Part shown: in pieces, positions 1-8,114 of the stretch
Numbering within the stretch: the stretch's first letter is position 1
Layout of the letters: each line of letters opens with the position of its first letter
Translations under genes and position numbers: made by a program
Source: an uncultured Bacteroidales bacterium
Lineage (GTDB): Bacteria; Bacteroidota; Bacteroidia; Bacteroidales; WCHB1-69
Assembly: GCA_905236885.1 (NCBI GenBank)
Contig: CAJOQK010000172.1
Location: forward strand, 1 to 39,083
Length of the DNA: 39,083 bases
Direction: 5' to 3'
The notes under the pieces: generated by a model
Told to the model about the DNA's origin: nothing
The model's input: the letters and a program-made list of their open reading frames with translations, nothing else
Database searches by the model: none

Positions 1-192
1 AAACTTACGCGCATTTACGCAGTGACAGATTTGATGCGGGTGTAATTTGTTTGAAAAAGGTAAAAAAGTAATCCAACCAACTATGAATCCCGGAAAAGAA
101 ATCTGCATAGGTCTCCGCTAAAAATGTTGCGCCAAAACAACATTTAGGTGAAGTTTAAGTGAACTCGCGAATTATAAGGTGAGAAGAAAAAC
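1..192. other. Left-edge stretch before truB, no gene supported
   Basis: Only short open stretches are present. Two frames run in from the left edge and stop at about 45 and 71, so either could be the last codons of an upstream gene, but neither is long enough to identify. I see no TAnnTTTG promoter element and no clear hairpin here. truB may be transcribed from further upstream. Confidence 0.4.
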
Positions 193-945
193 ATGACACA
201 TACCATTCATTTCGGTGAGGGCTGCGAGGCCTCGTTTTCGGAGGAGGAGGGCAGCGTGTGGTTGATTGACAAGCCGCTGCGCTGGACCTCGTTCGATGTG
301 GTGAACAAGCTGAAACAGGAAATCCGGCGGCAGACGGGGCTGAAAAAGTTCAAGATTGGCCATGCCGGCACGCTCGACCCGCTGGCTGACGGCCTGCTGC
401 TGGTTTGCCTCGGTCGGGCGACCAAGCGGATTGAGGAGCTGCAGTCGATGCCGAAAACCTATACCGGAACCTTTGTGCTGGGAGCCACCACGGCCAGCTA
501 CGATTTGGAGCATCCGGTGGAGCCGGTCTGTTCCGTGGAGAATCTGAGTGCTGAGGAGGTCCGGAAAACCTGTGAGGGGATGAAAGGGGTGCAGCAGCAG
601 GTGCCGCCACTATATTCCGCAGTGAAAGTGGATGGAAAATCCGCTTTCGGCTATGCCCGGAAAGGGGAGGAGGTCGCCTTGAAATCCAAAGAGATAGAAA
701 TATATGACTTCCTGCTGCCCCGGGTGGAGCTGCCTGAGGTGGATTTTGAAATCCTCTGCAGCAAGGGGACCTACATCCGCTCCATCGCCCGCGACCTGGG
801 GGCGGAATTGGGCTGCGGCGCCTATCTGAAGAGGCTGCGCCGTACCTCAATTGGCTCATATACACTGGCTCAGGCTCTGCCGTTGCAGGATTTTTTCCGT
901 CCTAAGGAGGATTTCCAGCCTAAAAAAAGGCGTCTTTTCGAGTAG
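193..945 (+). CDS. truB: tRNA pseudouridine(55) synthase TruB
   Basis: This 250-residue protein should isomerise uridine 55 in the T-loop of tRNAs to pseudouridine in the cytoplasm. The TruB catalytic motif GHAGTLDPLADGLL lies at residues 56-69, with the nucleophilic aspartate at D62. Other family landmarks follow: KTYTG near 88, the PPLYSAVKVDG block near 138-148, and the KGTYIRSIARDLG motif near 191-203. The length is typical of the short Bacteroidota form, without a long C-terminal PUA domain. The ATG at 193 follows an A-rich stretch and is the first good start before the conserved domain. The 278-base gap to korA, with a promoter-like element, suggests truB is not in the same transcript as korAB. 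Confidence 0.97.
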   Translation: MTHTIHFGEGCEASFSEEEGSVWLIDKPLRWTSFDVVNKLKQEIRRQTGLKKFKIGHAGTLDPLADGLLLVCLGRATKRIEELQSMPKTYTGTFVLGATTASYDLEHPVEPVCSVENLSAEEVRKTCEGMKGVQQQVPPLYSAVKVDGKSAFGYARKGEEVALKSKEIEIYDFLLPRVELPEVDFEILCSKGTYIRSIARDLGAELGCGAYLKRLRRTSIGSYTLAQALPLQDFFRPKEDFQPKKRRLFE

Positions 946-1224
946 CAGATATGATTCTGTTTGTGCCGTTCGCGTTTTATTCCGCTTTGTGGTGAAAATA
1001 TTGACAAATCGGGGCGGAAAAATCTTTTTCTGAAGCGGAAAAGATGGGGATAATTATATGAATTATATTGTAAAACACGAAGGAATCCAAACATTTACAG
1101 TGATAAATAATTTGTAAAAAACGGTGAAAAATATATTTGGGAAAAATAATTTTCATAAGGGATAATGTAATACTTTTGCATTTTAAAATACAAATATTTT
1201 CTTAAAGCAAAAATAACAACAATT
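946..1224. other. Intergenic region truB-korA
   Basis: This 279-base AT-rich stretch has no supportable reading frame on either strand. It contains one Bacteroidota-type -7 element near its right end (annotated separately). I see no strong terminator hairpin after truB. Confidence 0.5.
1171..1178 (+). promoter_or_regulatory. Putative promoter -7 element (TACTTTTG) for korAB
   Basis: TACTTTTG matches the Bacteroidota -7 consensus TAnnTTTG and is followed by the often-seen CA. It lies 47 bases before the korA start, in an AT-rich stretch. I do not see a well-spaced -33 TTTG. Confidence 0.6.
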
Positions 1225-3069
1225 ATGATGCAAGGAGACAAAAAAGTTACTCAAAAAGATGATCTTGTAATCAGATTTGCAGGTGATTCTGGAGACGGTA
1301 TGCAATTGTCGGGAACCTTGTTTTCCGATGCCTCCGCCTTAACGGGCAATGATATTGCGACTTTCCCTGACTACCCGGCCGAAATCAGGGCTCCGCACAA
1401 CACCATCGCCGGTGTGAGCGGTTTCCAGGTGCATGTGGGAAGCCATATTTACAGTTCGGGAGACAAATGCGACATTATTGTCGCCATGAACCCCGCCTCC
1501 CTCAAATCCAATTTGAAATGGGCCAAGAAGGGTGCAACCATCATTGTGGATATTGACACCTTCACCGATTCAGCCATGGAGAAGGCCGGTTACACTGGCG
1601 ATCCTTTCTCCGAGGAGCTGGAGCATGCCTATACGATTGTGAAGGCTCCCATTTCCTCATTTACCGAGCGGATTGGCTCGGAAATGGGCGTGGATAAGAA
1701 GGTTTCTGAAAAGAGCCGCAACATGTTTGCTCTGGGTGTCATTTTCTATATAACCCACAAGAAGTTGGACCAGACCAATGCCTATCTGGCCCGCAAATTC
1801 GCAAAAAAAACGCAGGTTGTGCAACTGAACCAGGCGGTGTTGAGGGAAGGCTATGAGTTTGCCGACAAACTGGAGCTGATCCATTCCCATATTGTGGAAG
1901 TGGCCACCGCCAAAATGCCTAAGGGCCGTTACCGTAACATCACCGGTAACGTGGCTACCGCGTGGGGCTTGCTGGCCGCTTCGGAGCGCAGCGGACGTCC
2001 TTTGTTCTTAGGTAGTTATCCCATTACTCCGGCCACGGATGTGATGGTGGAACTGGCCAAGCATAAGGCGTTGGGCGCAAAGGTTTTCCAGGCTGAGGAT
2101 GAAATTGCAGGTATCTGCTCCGCGATTGGAGCCAGCTATGCTGGCGCGCTGGCCTGCACATCCACTTCCGGCCCCGGCCTCTCCTTGAAGAGCGAGGCGC
2201 TGGGTTTGGCCGTGATGGTGGAACTTCCTTTGGTAGTGGTGGATGTGCAGCGTGGAGGTCCCTCCACGGGGCTGCCCACCAAAACCGAGCAGAGTGATTT
2301 GAACCAGGCCCTGTATGGCCGCAACGGAGAGGCTCCGCTGATTGTGGTGGCAGCCTCCAGCAGCGCCAACTGTTTCTATTGGGCCTATACCGCCGCCAAA
2401 CTGGCGTTGGAGCACATGACCCCTGTCATCCTGATGACCGACGGTTATCTGGGCAACGGCTCCCAGCTGTTCCGTATCCCCAAGGTGGCCGATTTGCCGG
2501 GCATTACACCGCGTCTGGCCAAACCGAACGATCCCAATTACCGTCCTTTCCGCAGGGATCCCGTCAGTTTCGCACGTGAATGGGCGTTGCCGGGTATGGA
2601 AGGCTTGAGGCACCGTGTGGGCGGCTTGGAGAAATGTCCGGACGGACCGCTTACCACCGATCCTGAAAACCATGCCCTCATGGTCTACAACCGTCAGGAA
2701 AAGGTGAACCGCGTGGCCAATTACATACCCGACCAGGAGGTGACCGGCAATCCCGACGGTGACCTGCTTGTCGTAGGTTGGGGCGGCACCAGCGGCGCAC
2801 TTACACTGGCTGTCGAGGAGATGAACAACGAAGGCAAGAAAGTGGCCTATACCCATTTCAACTATATCTGTCCGCTGCCGAAGAACACGGGCGACATCTT
2901 ACGCAAGTACAAGAAAATTGTGGTCTGCGAGCTGAACAACGGACAGTTCGCCGGTTATCTGCGCACCCAGTTCCCTGAATGTCCGATGCGTCAGTATAAC
3001 AAGGTGATGGGTCTGCCTTTCGAAGTAGGTGAATTAAAAGAGGCGTTTAACAAAATTTTGGGAGAGTAA
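1225..3069 (+). CDS. korA: 2-oxoacid:ferredoxin oxidoreductase, fused gamma-alpha subunit (2-oxoglutarate type)
   Basis: This 614-residue subunit, with KorB, should oxidatively decarboxylate 2-oxoglutarate to succinyl-CoA and pass electrons to ferredoxin. Residues ~10-190 form the gamma domain, beginning with the FAGDSGDGMQLSG motif. Residues ~235-600 form the alpha domain, with GSYPITPATDVM, the QAEDEIAGI block and the TSTSGPGLSLKSE motif, which are hallmarks of the pyrimidine-binding subunit. The gamma-alpha fusion is the common Bacteroidota arrangement. korB starts 3 bases downstream. An ATG directly follows the annotated ATG, at 1228, and is an equal alternative start. Substrate assignment (2-oxoglutarate rather than another 2-oxoacid) is by family resemblance only. 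Confidence 0.93.
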   Translation: MMQGDKKVTQKDDLVIRFAGDSGDGMQLSGTLFSDASALTGNDIATFPDYPAEIRAPHNTIAGVSGFQVHVGSHIYSSGDKCDIIVAMNPASLKSNLKWAKKGATIIVDIDTFTDSAMEKAGYTGDPFSEELEHAYTIVKAPISSFTERIGSEMGVDKKVSEKSRNMFALGVIFYITHKKLDQTNAYLARKFAKKTQVVQLNQAVLREGYEFADKLELIHSHIVEVATAKMPKGRYRNITGNVATAWGLLAASERSGRPLFLGSYPITPATDVMVELAKHKALGAKVFQAEDEIAGICSAIGASYAGALACTSTSGPGLSLKSEALGLAVMVELPLVVVDVQRGGPSTGLPTKTEQSDLNQALYGRNGEAPLIVVAASSSANCFYWAYTAAKLALEHMTPVILMTDGYLGNGSQLFRIPKVADLPGITPRLAKPNDPNYRPFRRDPVSFAREWALPGMEGLRHRVGGLEKCPDGPLTTDPENHALMVYNRQEKVNRVANYIPDQEVTGNPDGDLLVVGWGGTSGALTLAVEEMNNEGKKVAYTHFNYICPLPKNTGDILRKYKKIVVCELNNGQFAGYLRTQFPECPMRQYNKVMGLPFEVGELKEAFNKILGE

Positions 3070-3072
3070 ATC

Positions 3073-4107
3073 ATGACAAAAAGACATTTTGTCCCTAAAG
3101 CGGACATAGACTATACAAAAGCTGACTTTACCAGCGACCAGATGGTGAAATGGTGCCCGGGCTGCGGTGACCATGCGATTTTGGCATCTTTGCTGAACGT
3201 GTTTCCGAAAACACACCACAAAAAGGAGAACATCTGCATGGTGTCCGGTATCGGCTGTTCCTCCCGTATCCCATATTATGTGGATACTTACGGATTCCAC
3301 AGCATCCACGGACGTGCCTGTGCGGTGGCCACCGGTGTGAAACTTGCCAACCCTTCGTTGAGCGTATGGATTAACATGGGCGACGGCGACTCCATGGCCA
3401 TTGGCGGTAACCATCTGATTCACATTGTGCGTAGAAATCTGGATGTGAATGTGACCATTTTCAACAACGAAATTTACGGTTTGACCAAGGGTCAGTACAG
3501 CCCGACCACCAAGTTCGGCCAAATCACCAAAACCTCTCCGTTCGGAACCATTGACTATCCGTTCAATCCGGGCGAGCTGATTATGGGTGCGCAGGGAACA
3601 TTCTATGCACGTGCCTTGGATGTGATGCCTCCGTTGACCACGGAAATCATGTTGAAGGCCGCCCAGCACGATGGGACCAGTGTGGTGGAAGTGCTTCAAA
3701 ACTGTATGATTTTCAACGATAAGGCACATGCAGCCATTACTGACAAGGCGGTGCGTGACGACAAAATCATCATCCTGGAGCATGGCAAACCTATGATTTT
3801 CGGCAAGGAGCGCAACAAGGGTCTGCGTTTCAACGGACGCTGCCTTGAGGCTGTGACTATCGGTGAGAACGGTGTCACCATGGACGACATCATGATTCAT
3901 GATGAGACCACCGAGGATACCGGCATCCACATGATGCTGGCCCGCATGAAGGGTGACCTTCCGGTGGCCATCGGTGTGATCCGCAACGTGGTCAAACCCA
4001 CCTACACCGAGCTTTATGAAGACCAGATGGATGAGTGCAAGGCCAACGGCAAATACAAATGCGTGGATGACCTGCTCAACAGCGGTGACACTTGGGAAGT
4101 GGAATAA
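3073..4107 (+). CDS. korB: 2-oxoacid:ferredoxin oxidoreductase, beta (TPP-binding) subunit
   Basis: This 344-residue catalytic subunit binds thiamine diphosphate and, in this family, an Fe-S cluster. WCPGCGDHAI at 27-36 supplies C28 and C31, and GIGCSS at 59-64 supplies a third probable cluster cysteine (C62). The TPP/Mg motif is GDGDS at 103-107 with NNEIYGLTKGQ at 131-141. The start lies 3 bases after the korA stop, so the two are cotranscribed and should assemble together. It is slightly longer at the C-terminus than many KorB proteins. A strong terminator follows the gene, closing a two-gene operon. Confidence 0.94.
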   Translation: MTKRHFVPKADIDYTKADFTSDQMVKWCPGCGDHAILASLLNVFPKTHHKKENICMVSGIGCSSRIPYYVDTYGFHSIHGRACAVATGVKLANPSLSVWINMGDGDSMAIGGNHLIHIVRRNLDVNVTIFNNEIYGLTKGQYSPTTKFGQITKTSPFGTIDYPFNPGELIMGAQGTFYARALDVMPPLTTEIMLKAAQHDGTSVVEVLQNCMIFNDKAHAAITDKAVRDDKIIILEHGKPMIFGKERNKGLRFNGRCLEAVTIGENGVTMDDIMIHDETTEDTGIHMMLARMKGDLPVAIGVIRNVVKPTYTELYEDQMDECKANGKYKCVDDLLNSGDTWEVE

Positions 4108-4140
4108 TATCCGTTCCTGAAAATAATATTCTATTTTTAA

Positions 4141-4169
4141 GGGGTGCAGGTTTTTGCACCCCTTTTTTT
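4141..4169 (+). terminator. Rho-independent terminator after korB
   Basis: A perfect 8-bp stem, GGGGTGCA (4141-4148) with TGCACCCC (4155-4162), has a 6-base loop and is followed by seven T (4163-4169). It sits 33 bases after the korB stop. Confidence 0.9.
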
Positions 4170-4285
4170 AGAAGTCCCCCATATTTTGATGCCCGATTCG
4201 GGATAATGGTTTTCCTTCCCCTTAAAGTTTTGAGTCCCTCATAAAAAATAGAAACGGAATATGGTGAACGTATCGTTATTTCATG

Positions 4286-4293
4286 TACCTTTG
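4286..4293 (+). promoter_or_regulatory. Putative promoter -7 element (TACCTTTG)
   Basis: TACCTTTG followed by CA is a textbook match to TAnnTTTG. It lies 24 bases before the BatE-like gene and downstream of the korB terminator, so it probably starts the transcript that continues towards holA. Confidence 0.7.
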
Positions 4294-4317
4294 CATTTGG
4301 TAAAAAAATAGAGGAAT

Positions 4318-5076
4318 ATGCGAAAATTGTTTTTTATACTCCTGTTAATATGTGCTTTCTGTACAAACGGCAAATCCCAGCTGGTGCCGGACTCACTGTT
4401 CAGGCAGGCGAACGCGGCCTATATGGCTAAGGATTATGCTCAGGCACTACAGCTGTACGGGCAGTTGGTACAGGCCGGCTACGTTTCTGCAGAGCTGTAT
4501 TACAATATGGGCAATGCCTGTTACAGGCAGGAGCAGTTGGCCAATGCCTTGCTATGGTATGAGCGGGCGTTGCGGCTGGATCCCTCCAATGCTGACATCC
4601 GGGCCAATATCGCTTTTGTCAATGCCCAGACGGTGGATCAGATGGAGCAGATGCCTGAGTTCTTCCTGCAACGCTGGTGGAAAGCCCTTTCAGCGTTGTT
4701 TTCCTCAACCGGATGGGCGGTGGTCTCGATTGTATGTGCACTGCTTTTTTTTACGGTACTGGCCTTTTTCCTGCTCTCCTCCCGCGTGGAGCGGCGGCTG
4801 CGATTGCTGCTGGCCGCCATCCTGCTGCTGTGTGTGACGGTTCTCAGTGTGGTTTTTGCCTGCAGGCAGTTGCCACAGAACCTTCCGGAGGAGGCGATTG
4901 TGACTGCATACAGTGTGACGGTCAAGAGTACACCTGACGCTTCCGGAACCGATCTGTTCACCGTGCATGAGGGAATGAAGGTGAGGGTCACCGACCGCGT
5001 TGGCGACTGGATGGAGGTGCTGTTCCCCAATGGCAACAAAGGCTGGATCCGTAAAAATCAGGCTGAAATGATATGA
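4318..5076 (+). CDS. BatE-like protein: signal peptide, TPR, two membrane segments, SH3-like domain
   Basis: This is a 252-residue envelope protein. A signal peptide or N-terminal anchor spans residues 1-21. TPR helices lie at ~25-100, including the AELYYNMGNACYRQEQLANA block and the WYERALRLDP helix. Two hydrophobic segments follow at ~133-155 and ~162-182. The C-terminal ~55 residues form a bacterial SH3-like fold with VKSTPDASG and GNKGWIRKNQ. This order matches BatE of the Bacteroides aerotolerance (Bat) operon, but no batA-D (VWA or BatD) genes are next to it. GAGGA before the ATG supports the start. It overlaps the next gene by 4 bases (ATGA), so translation is probably coupled. The biochemical role is unknown. 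Confidence 0.8.
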   Translation: MRKLFFILLLICAFCTNGKSQLVPDSLFRQANAAYMAKDYAQALQLYGQLVQAGYVSAELYYNMGNACYRQEQLANALLWYERALRLDPSNADIRANIAFVNAQTVDQMEQMPEFFLQRWWKALSALFSSTGWAVVSIVCALLFFTVLAFFLLSSRVERRLRLLLAAILLLCVTVLSVVFACRQLPQNLPEEAIVTAYSVTVKSTPDASGTDLFTVHEGMKVRVTDRVGDWMEVLFPNGNKGWIRKNQAEMI

Positions 5077-6116
5077 GACGGCAGGCGTGGATAGTTGGTC
5101 CTTGTGCTGCGGAATCAATACAGCAACTGTGGGATACGGCGCGTGCAGTATGCCGTTTTCCGGAGGTGGAACTGTTCCGTTGCGGTGTGTGGAAGGCACG
5201 TTCCCAACCTTCCGACTTTGAAGGGATGGGGGAAGCTGCCCTGCCTGTGCTGGAGCAGATTCAAAAGGAGCTGCATCTGCCCGTTTGTGTGGAAATCGCC
5301 TATCCCTGGCAACTGGAAAAAATATTGGAACATGGGATTTCACATGCCTGGATTGGGGCGCGTACAACGGTGAATCCATTCATGGTGCAGGCGTTGGCCG
5401 ATGCCGCCCGAGGCACCGGTTTGCATTTGATGCTCAAAAACCCGCTGGCTCCCGACCTGAAATTGTGGGAGGGCGCGTTCAACCGTTTCAGGGCAGCCGG
5501 ACTGCGTGATCTGAAGGCCGTATACCGTGGCTTTGCCACCTCTTTGCCCACAGTTTACCGTAACCATCCGATGTGGAACGAGTATATCCGCTGGAAAAGC
5601 CAGCATCCCGACATCCCGTTGTATGTCGATCCAAGCCATATAGCCGGCAGGCGCAACCTGATACTGGAAGTGGCTGAAAAGGCGCTGCTGCTGGATTGTG
5701 ACGGTCTTATGTTGGAGGTGCATACCAATCCTGCGGAGGCGTTGAGTGATGCAGGACAGCAGCTTTCGCCAGAGGCATTGGCGGAGTTGATGGCGCATCT
5801 GCCGCTTCAGGGAAGCCGTTCTCTGGATGATGCCCTGGTGGCGCAAAGGGCGGCCATTGACGCTCTGGATACCGATTTGCTGGCCATTTTGTCCAAAAGG
5901 ATGGAAGTGGTGCGGAAAATCGCACGCATCAAGCAGGACAGCCGCCAGCCGTTGTTGCAGGTGGAACGTTGGCAGAAGGTGATGGAACAAGTGCTACAGC
6001 AGGCTGAAAAACTGCATCTTCCGGCAGATTTTGTCACCGAACTGATGCAGTTGGTGCATGCCGCCTCCATTGAAGAGCAGGAGCGGGAATTAAAAAAATC
6101 GCATTCCCCACAATAA
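5073..6116 (+). CDS. Bifunctional DAHP synthase / chorismate mutase (type II) fusion
   Basis: This 347-residue fusion covers the first committed step of the shikimate pathway and the chorismate to prephenate step. Residues 1-~255 are a short DAHP synthase of the AroF/KdsA-like type. Its signatures are the opening IVGPCAAES, CGVWKARSQPSDFEG (37-51), GARTT (99-103), LMLKNPLAPD and the metal-site stretch YVDPSHIAGRR. Residues ~260-347 are an AroQ-type helical chorismate mutase with the core IDALDTDLLAILSKRMEVV and RIKQDSRQP. The DAHP synthase part starts almost directly at the barrel, so it lacks an N-terminal regulatory extension. The fused mutase domain may serve as the allosteric sensor, as in known AroQ-DAHPS fusions (inference). 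The gene overlaps the BatE-like gene by 4 bases. Confidence 0.93.
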   Translation: MRRQAWIVGPCAAESIQQLWDTARAVCRFPEVELFRCGVWKARSQPSDFEGMGEAALPVLEQIQKELHLPVCVEIAYPWQLEKILEHGISHAWIGARTTVNPFMVQALADAARGTGLHLMLKNPLAPDLKLWEGAFNRFRAAGLRDLKAVYRGFATSLPTVYRNHPMWNEYIRWKSQHPDIPLYVDPSHIAGRRNLILEVAEKALLLDCDGLMLEVHTNPAEALSDAGQQLSPEALAELMAHLPLQGSRSLDDALVAQRAAIDALDTDLLAILSKRMEVVRKIARIKQDSRQPLLQVERWQKVMEQVLQQAEKLHLPADFVTELMQLVHAASIEEQERELKKSHSPQ

Positions 6117-6185
6117 AGCGTACGGTTGTTGCGTTCATTATAAAAACCCTGTAATTCATCTGGTAATTTCAATAAACAGAGGAAA

Positions 6186-7064
6186 ATGAAATCTATTCTG
6201 AAAGGCACCGGAGTTGCCCTGATTACTCCTTTTAAATCGGATTATTCTATTGATTTTGAGTCCATCATGACTTTGGTGGAGCAGCAAATTGAGGGCGGAA
6301 CGGACTATGTGGTCGCCCTGGGCACGACTGCGGAGACCCCGGCCATGTCGTTTGCGGAGCGCAAGCAGATACTGCAGACAGTGGTGGAGGCTGTGGACGG
6401 ACGGGTGCCGGTGGTGGCCGGAATAGGCTGCAACAACCCTCTGGAGGTGATTGAGCAGATCCATCTGTTCGATTTGAAAAAGGTGAGCGCCATCCTATCT
6501 GTGGCCCCTTATTACAACAAGCCGAGCCAGCAGGGTTTGCTGACGCATTACCAGATGATTGCCAAGGAATCTCCGCTGCCGCTGATACTTTACAACGTGC
6601 CGGGGCGGACGGGTGTGAATATCGCAGCCTCCACAGTTTTGACATTGGCCAGGCAGTGCCCGAACATTGTGGCGGTGAAGGAGGCCTCCGGCAATCTGGC
6701 TCAGATTATGCGGATTATGGCGGACAAGCCGGCGGACTTTTCCGTCATTTCCGGGGATGACCAGCTCACTTTGCCGTTGCTGGCCTGCGGTTTGGACGGA
6801 GTTATTTCTGTGGTGTCCAATGCCTATCCTAAGGAGATGTCCCAAATGGTGCGGCTTGCCTTGAAGGGGGACTTTGCCGATGCACGCACGCTGCACTATC
6901 GTTTGCTTCCGGTGATGCAGGCTTGTTTTGCCGAAGGCAGCCCGTCGGGGGTGAAAACCTTCTTGGAGGCGCAGGGAAGGGCGGAGGCTCGTGTGCGCCC
7001 GCCGTTGGCTCCCGTGTCGGCTGAGTTGCGCGAACAGATTTGTCAAATGGTAAAAAACTGGTAA
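6186..7064 (+). CDS. dapA: 4-hydroxy-tetrahydrodipicolinate synthase DapA
   Basis: This 292-residue TIM-barrel aldolase condenses pyruvate with aspartate semialdehyde, the first branch step to diaminopimelate and lysine. The GTTAE motif at 46-50 binds pyruvate, and Y110 in PYYNKP and Y136 in YNVPGRTG are the catalytic tyrosines. The Schiff-base lysine is K165 in VAVKEASGN. The length is standard. GAGGA precedes the ATG. It lies 69 bases after the DAHP synthase fusion with no terminator between them, and holA starts 1 base after its stop. It therefore probably belongs to the operon starting near 4286. Confidence 0.97.
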   Translation: MKSILKGTGVALITPFKSDYSIDFESIMTLVEQQIEGGTDYVVALGTTAETPAMSFAERKQILQTVVEAVDGRVPVVAGIGCNNPLEVIEQIHLFDLKKVSAILSVAPYYNKPSQQGLLTHYQMIAKESPLPLILYNVPGRTGVNIAASTVLTLARQCPNIVAVKEASGNLAQIMRIMADKPADFSVISGDDQLTLPLLACGLDGVISVVSNAYPKEMSQMVRLALKGDFADARTLHYRLLPVMQACFAEGSPSGVKTFLEAQGRAEARVRPPLAPVSAELREQICQMVKNW

Positions 7065-7065
7065 T

Positions 7066-8094
7066 ATGCCGCATAGGGTCATCATAGGAAATTTGCAGAA
7101 AAAGATCTACTATCCCTTCTACCTGTTGGAAGGGGCGGAGCCCTATTTCATCGACAAGATAAGCGATTATTTCCAGAACCATTTTTTTGAGGATGAGGGT
7201 TTGCGGGATTTCAACCAGCAGGTGGTGTACGGGCGTGACGTGCGCATGGAGGAGATTGTCTCCATGGCGAAGGAATATCCCATGATGTCCGACCATCGGT
7301 TGCTCATTGTGCGGGAGGCTCAGGACATTCCCAAGTCGCCAGGGCAAAAGGAGGCGGACTATTTTTCCGTACTGACCCAATATCTGCAGCAGCCGCAAAT
7401 GCAGACCCTGTTGGTTTTCTGCTATAAATACAAGACTGTGGACAAGCGTTCCGCCTTTTTCAAGGCGGTGAACAAGGTGGGCTGCGTGTTTGAGGCGCCG
7501 ACAATCTATGAGGAGCAGCTGCCAAATTACATCAAAATGATGGCACAGGAGCGGCGGCTTCAAATCGATGACCAATCGGCGCTGCTGATGGCCTCCCATA
7601 TCGGTGTGGATTTGTCCCGTATTGAAAAGGAGATGGACAAGTTCACCAATCTTTTACCGCCCGATGGGAAAATACAACCGGCAATGATTGAGGAGCAGGT
7701 CGGCATCAGCCGCGAATACAACGGGTATGAGCTGGCCAATGCCTTATGGGAGAGAAATGAACAAAAAGTATTTGATATCCTTAGCTTTTTCTCCAAAAAT
7801 CCGAAGAATTATCCTGTGATGAAGATTCTCCCTATCGTTTACGGTGCTTTTCAAAAAATCCTGCAATACCACTATGCGGTTGACAAACAGAATTTGAAGG
7901 CGTTGGGTGTTTTTTGGAAATCGGAGGCCATTTTTCGTTCGGCGGTGCGCTATTATAGCTTGCCTGTGACAATACGAATCATCCGTATGCTGAAGGAGTA
8001 TGACTTGAAATCCAAAGGTTACGAAGGTTGCAGCACGGAGGGGACGGAATTGTTGGAAGAGCTCTCTTTCCGTATTATGCATGCTTTGGTGTGA
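7066..8094 (+). CDS. holA: DNA polymerase III delta subunit HolA
   Basis: This 342-residue protein is the clamp-loader delta subunit, which opens the beta sliding clamp during replication. The N-terminal AAA-like domain includes YLLEGAEPYFIDKISDYF (18-35), the RDFNQQVVYG block and RLLIVREAQDI. The C-terminal collar domain includes LANALWERNE and the EEQVGISREYNGYEL linker. It lacks a functional Walker A, as expected for delta. It is 1 base downstream of dapA and 20 bases upstream of the next gene. The same frame region near its 3' end is overlapped by an N-terminally extended version of the next ORF, which I reject in favour of a start downstream of the holA stop. Confidence 0.92.
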   Translation: MPHRVIIGNLQKKIYYPFYLLEGAEPYFIDKISDYFQNHFFEDEGLRDFNQQVVYGRDVRMEEIVSMAKEYPMMSDHRLLIVREAQDIPKSPGQKEADYFSVLTQYLQQPQMQTLLVFCYKYKTVDKRSAFFKAVNKVGCVFEAPTIYEEQLPNYIKMMAQERRLQIDDQSALLMASHIGVDLSRIEKEMDKFTNLLPPDGKIQPAMIEEQVGISREYNGYELANALWERNEQKVFDILSFFSKNPKNYPVMKILPIVYGAFQKILQYHYAVDKQNLKALGVFWKSEAIFRSAVRYYSLPVTIRIIRMLKEYDLKSKGYEGCSTEGTELLEELSFRIMHALV

Positions 8095-8114
8095 CCGTGA
8101 ATGGTTTTTTCCTT

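Noticed and set aside
2008-2856. 282-residue minus-strand frame inside korA
   Set aside because: It is a shadow of the strongly conserved korA frame, with low-complexity composition and no domain signal.
8028-8114. N-terminal extension of the large barrel protein overlapping the 3' end of holA
   Set aside because: The extra 29 residues precede a clear signal peptide and overlap holA by 67 bases. The ATG at 8115 (or GTG at 8097) is a better start.
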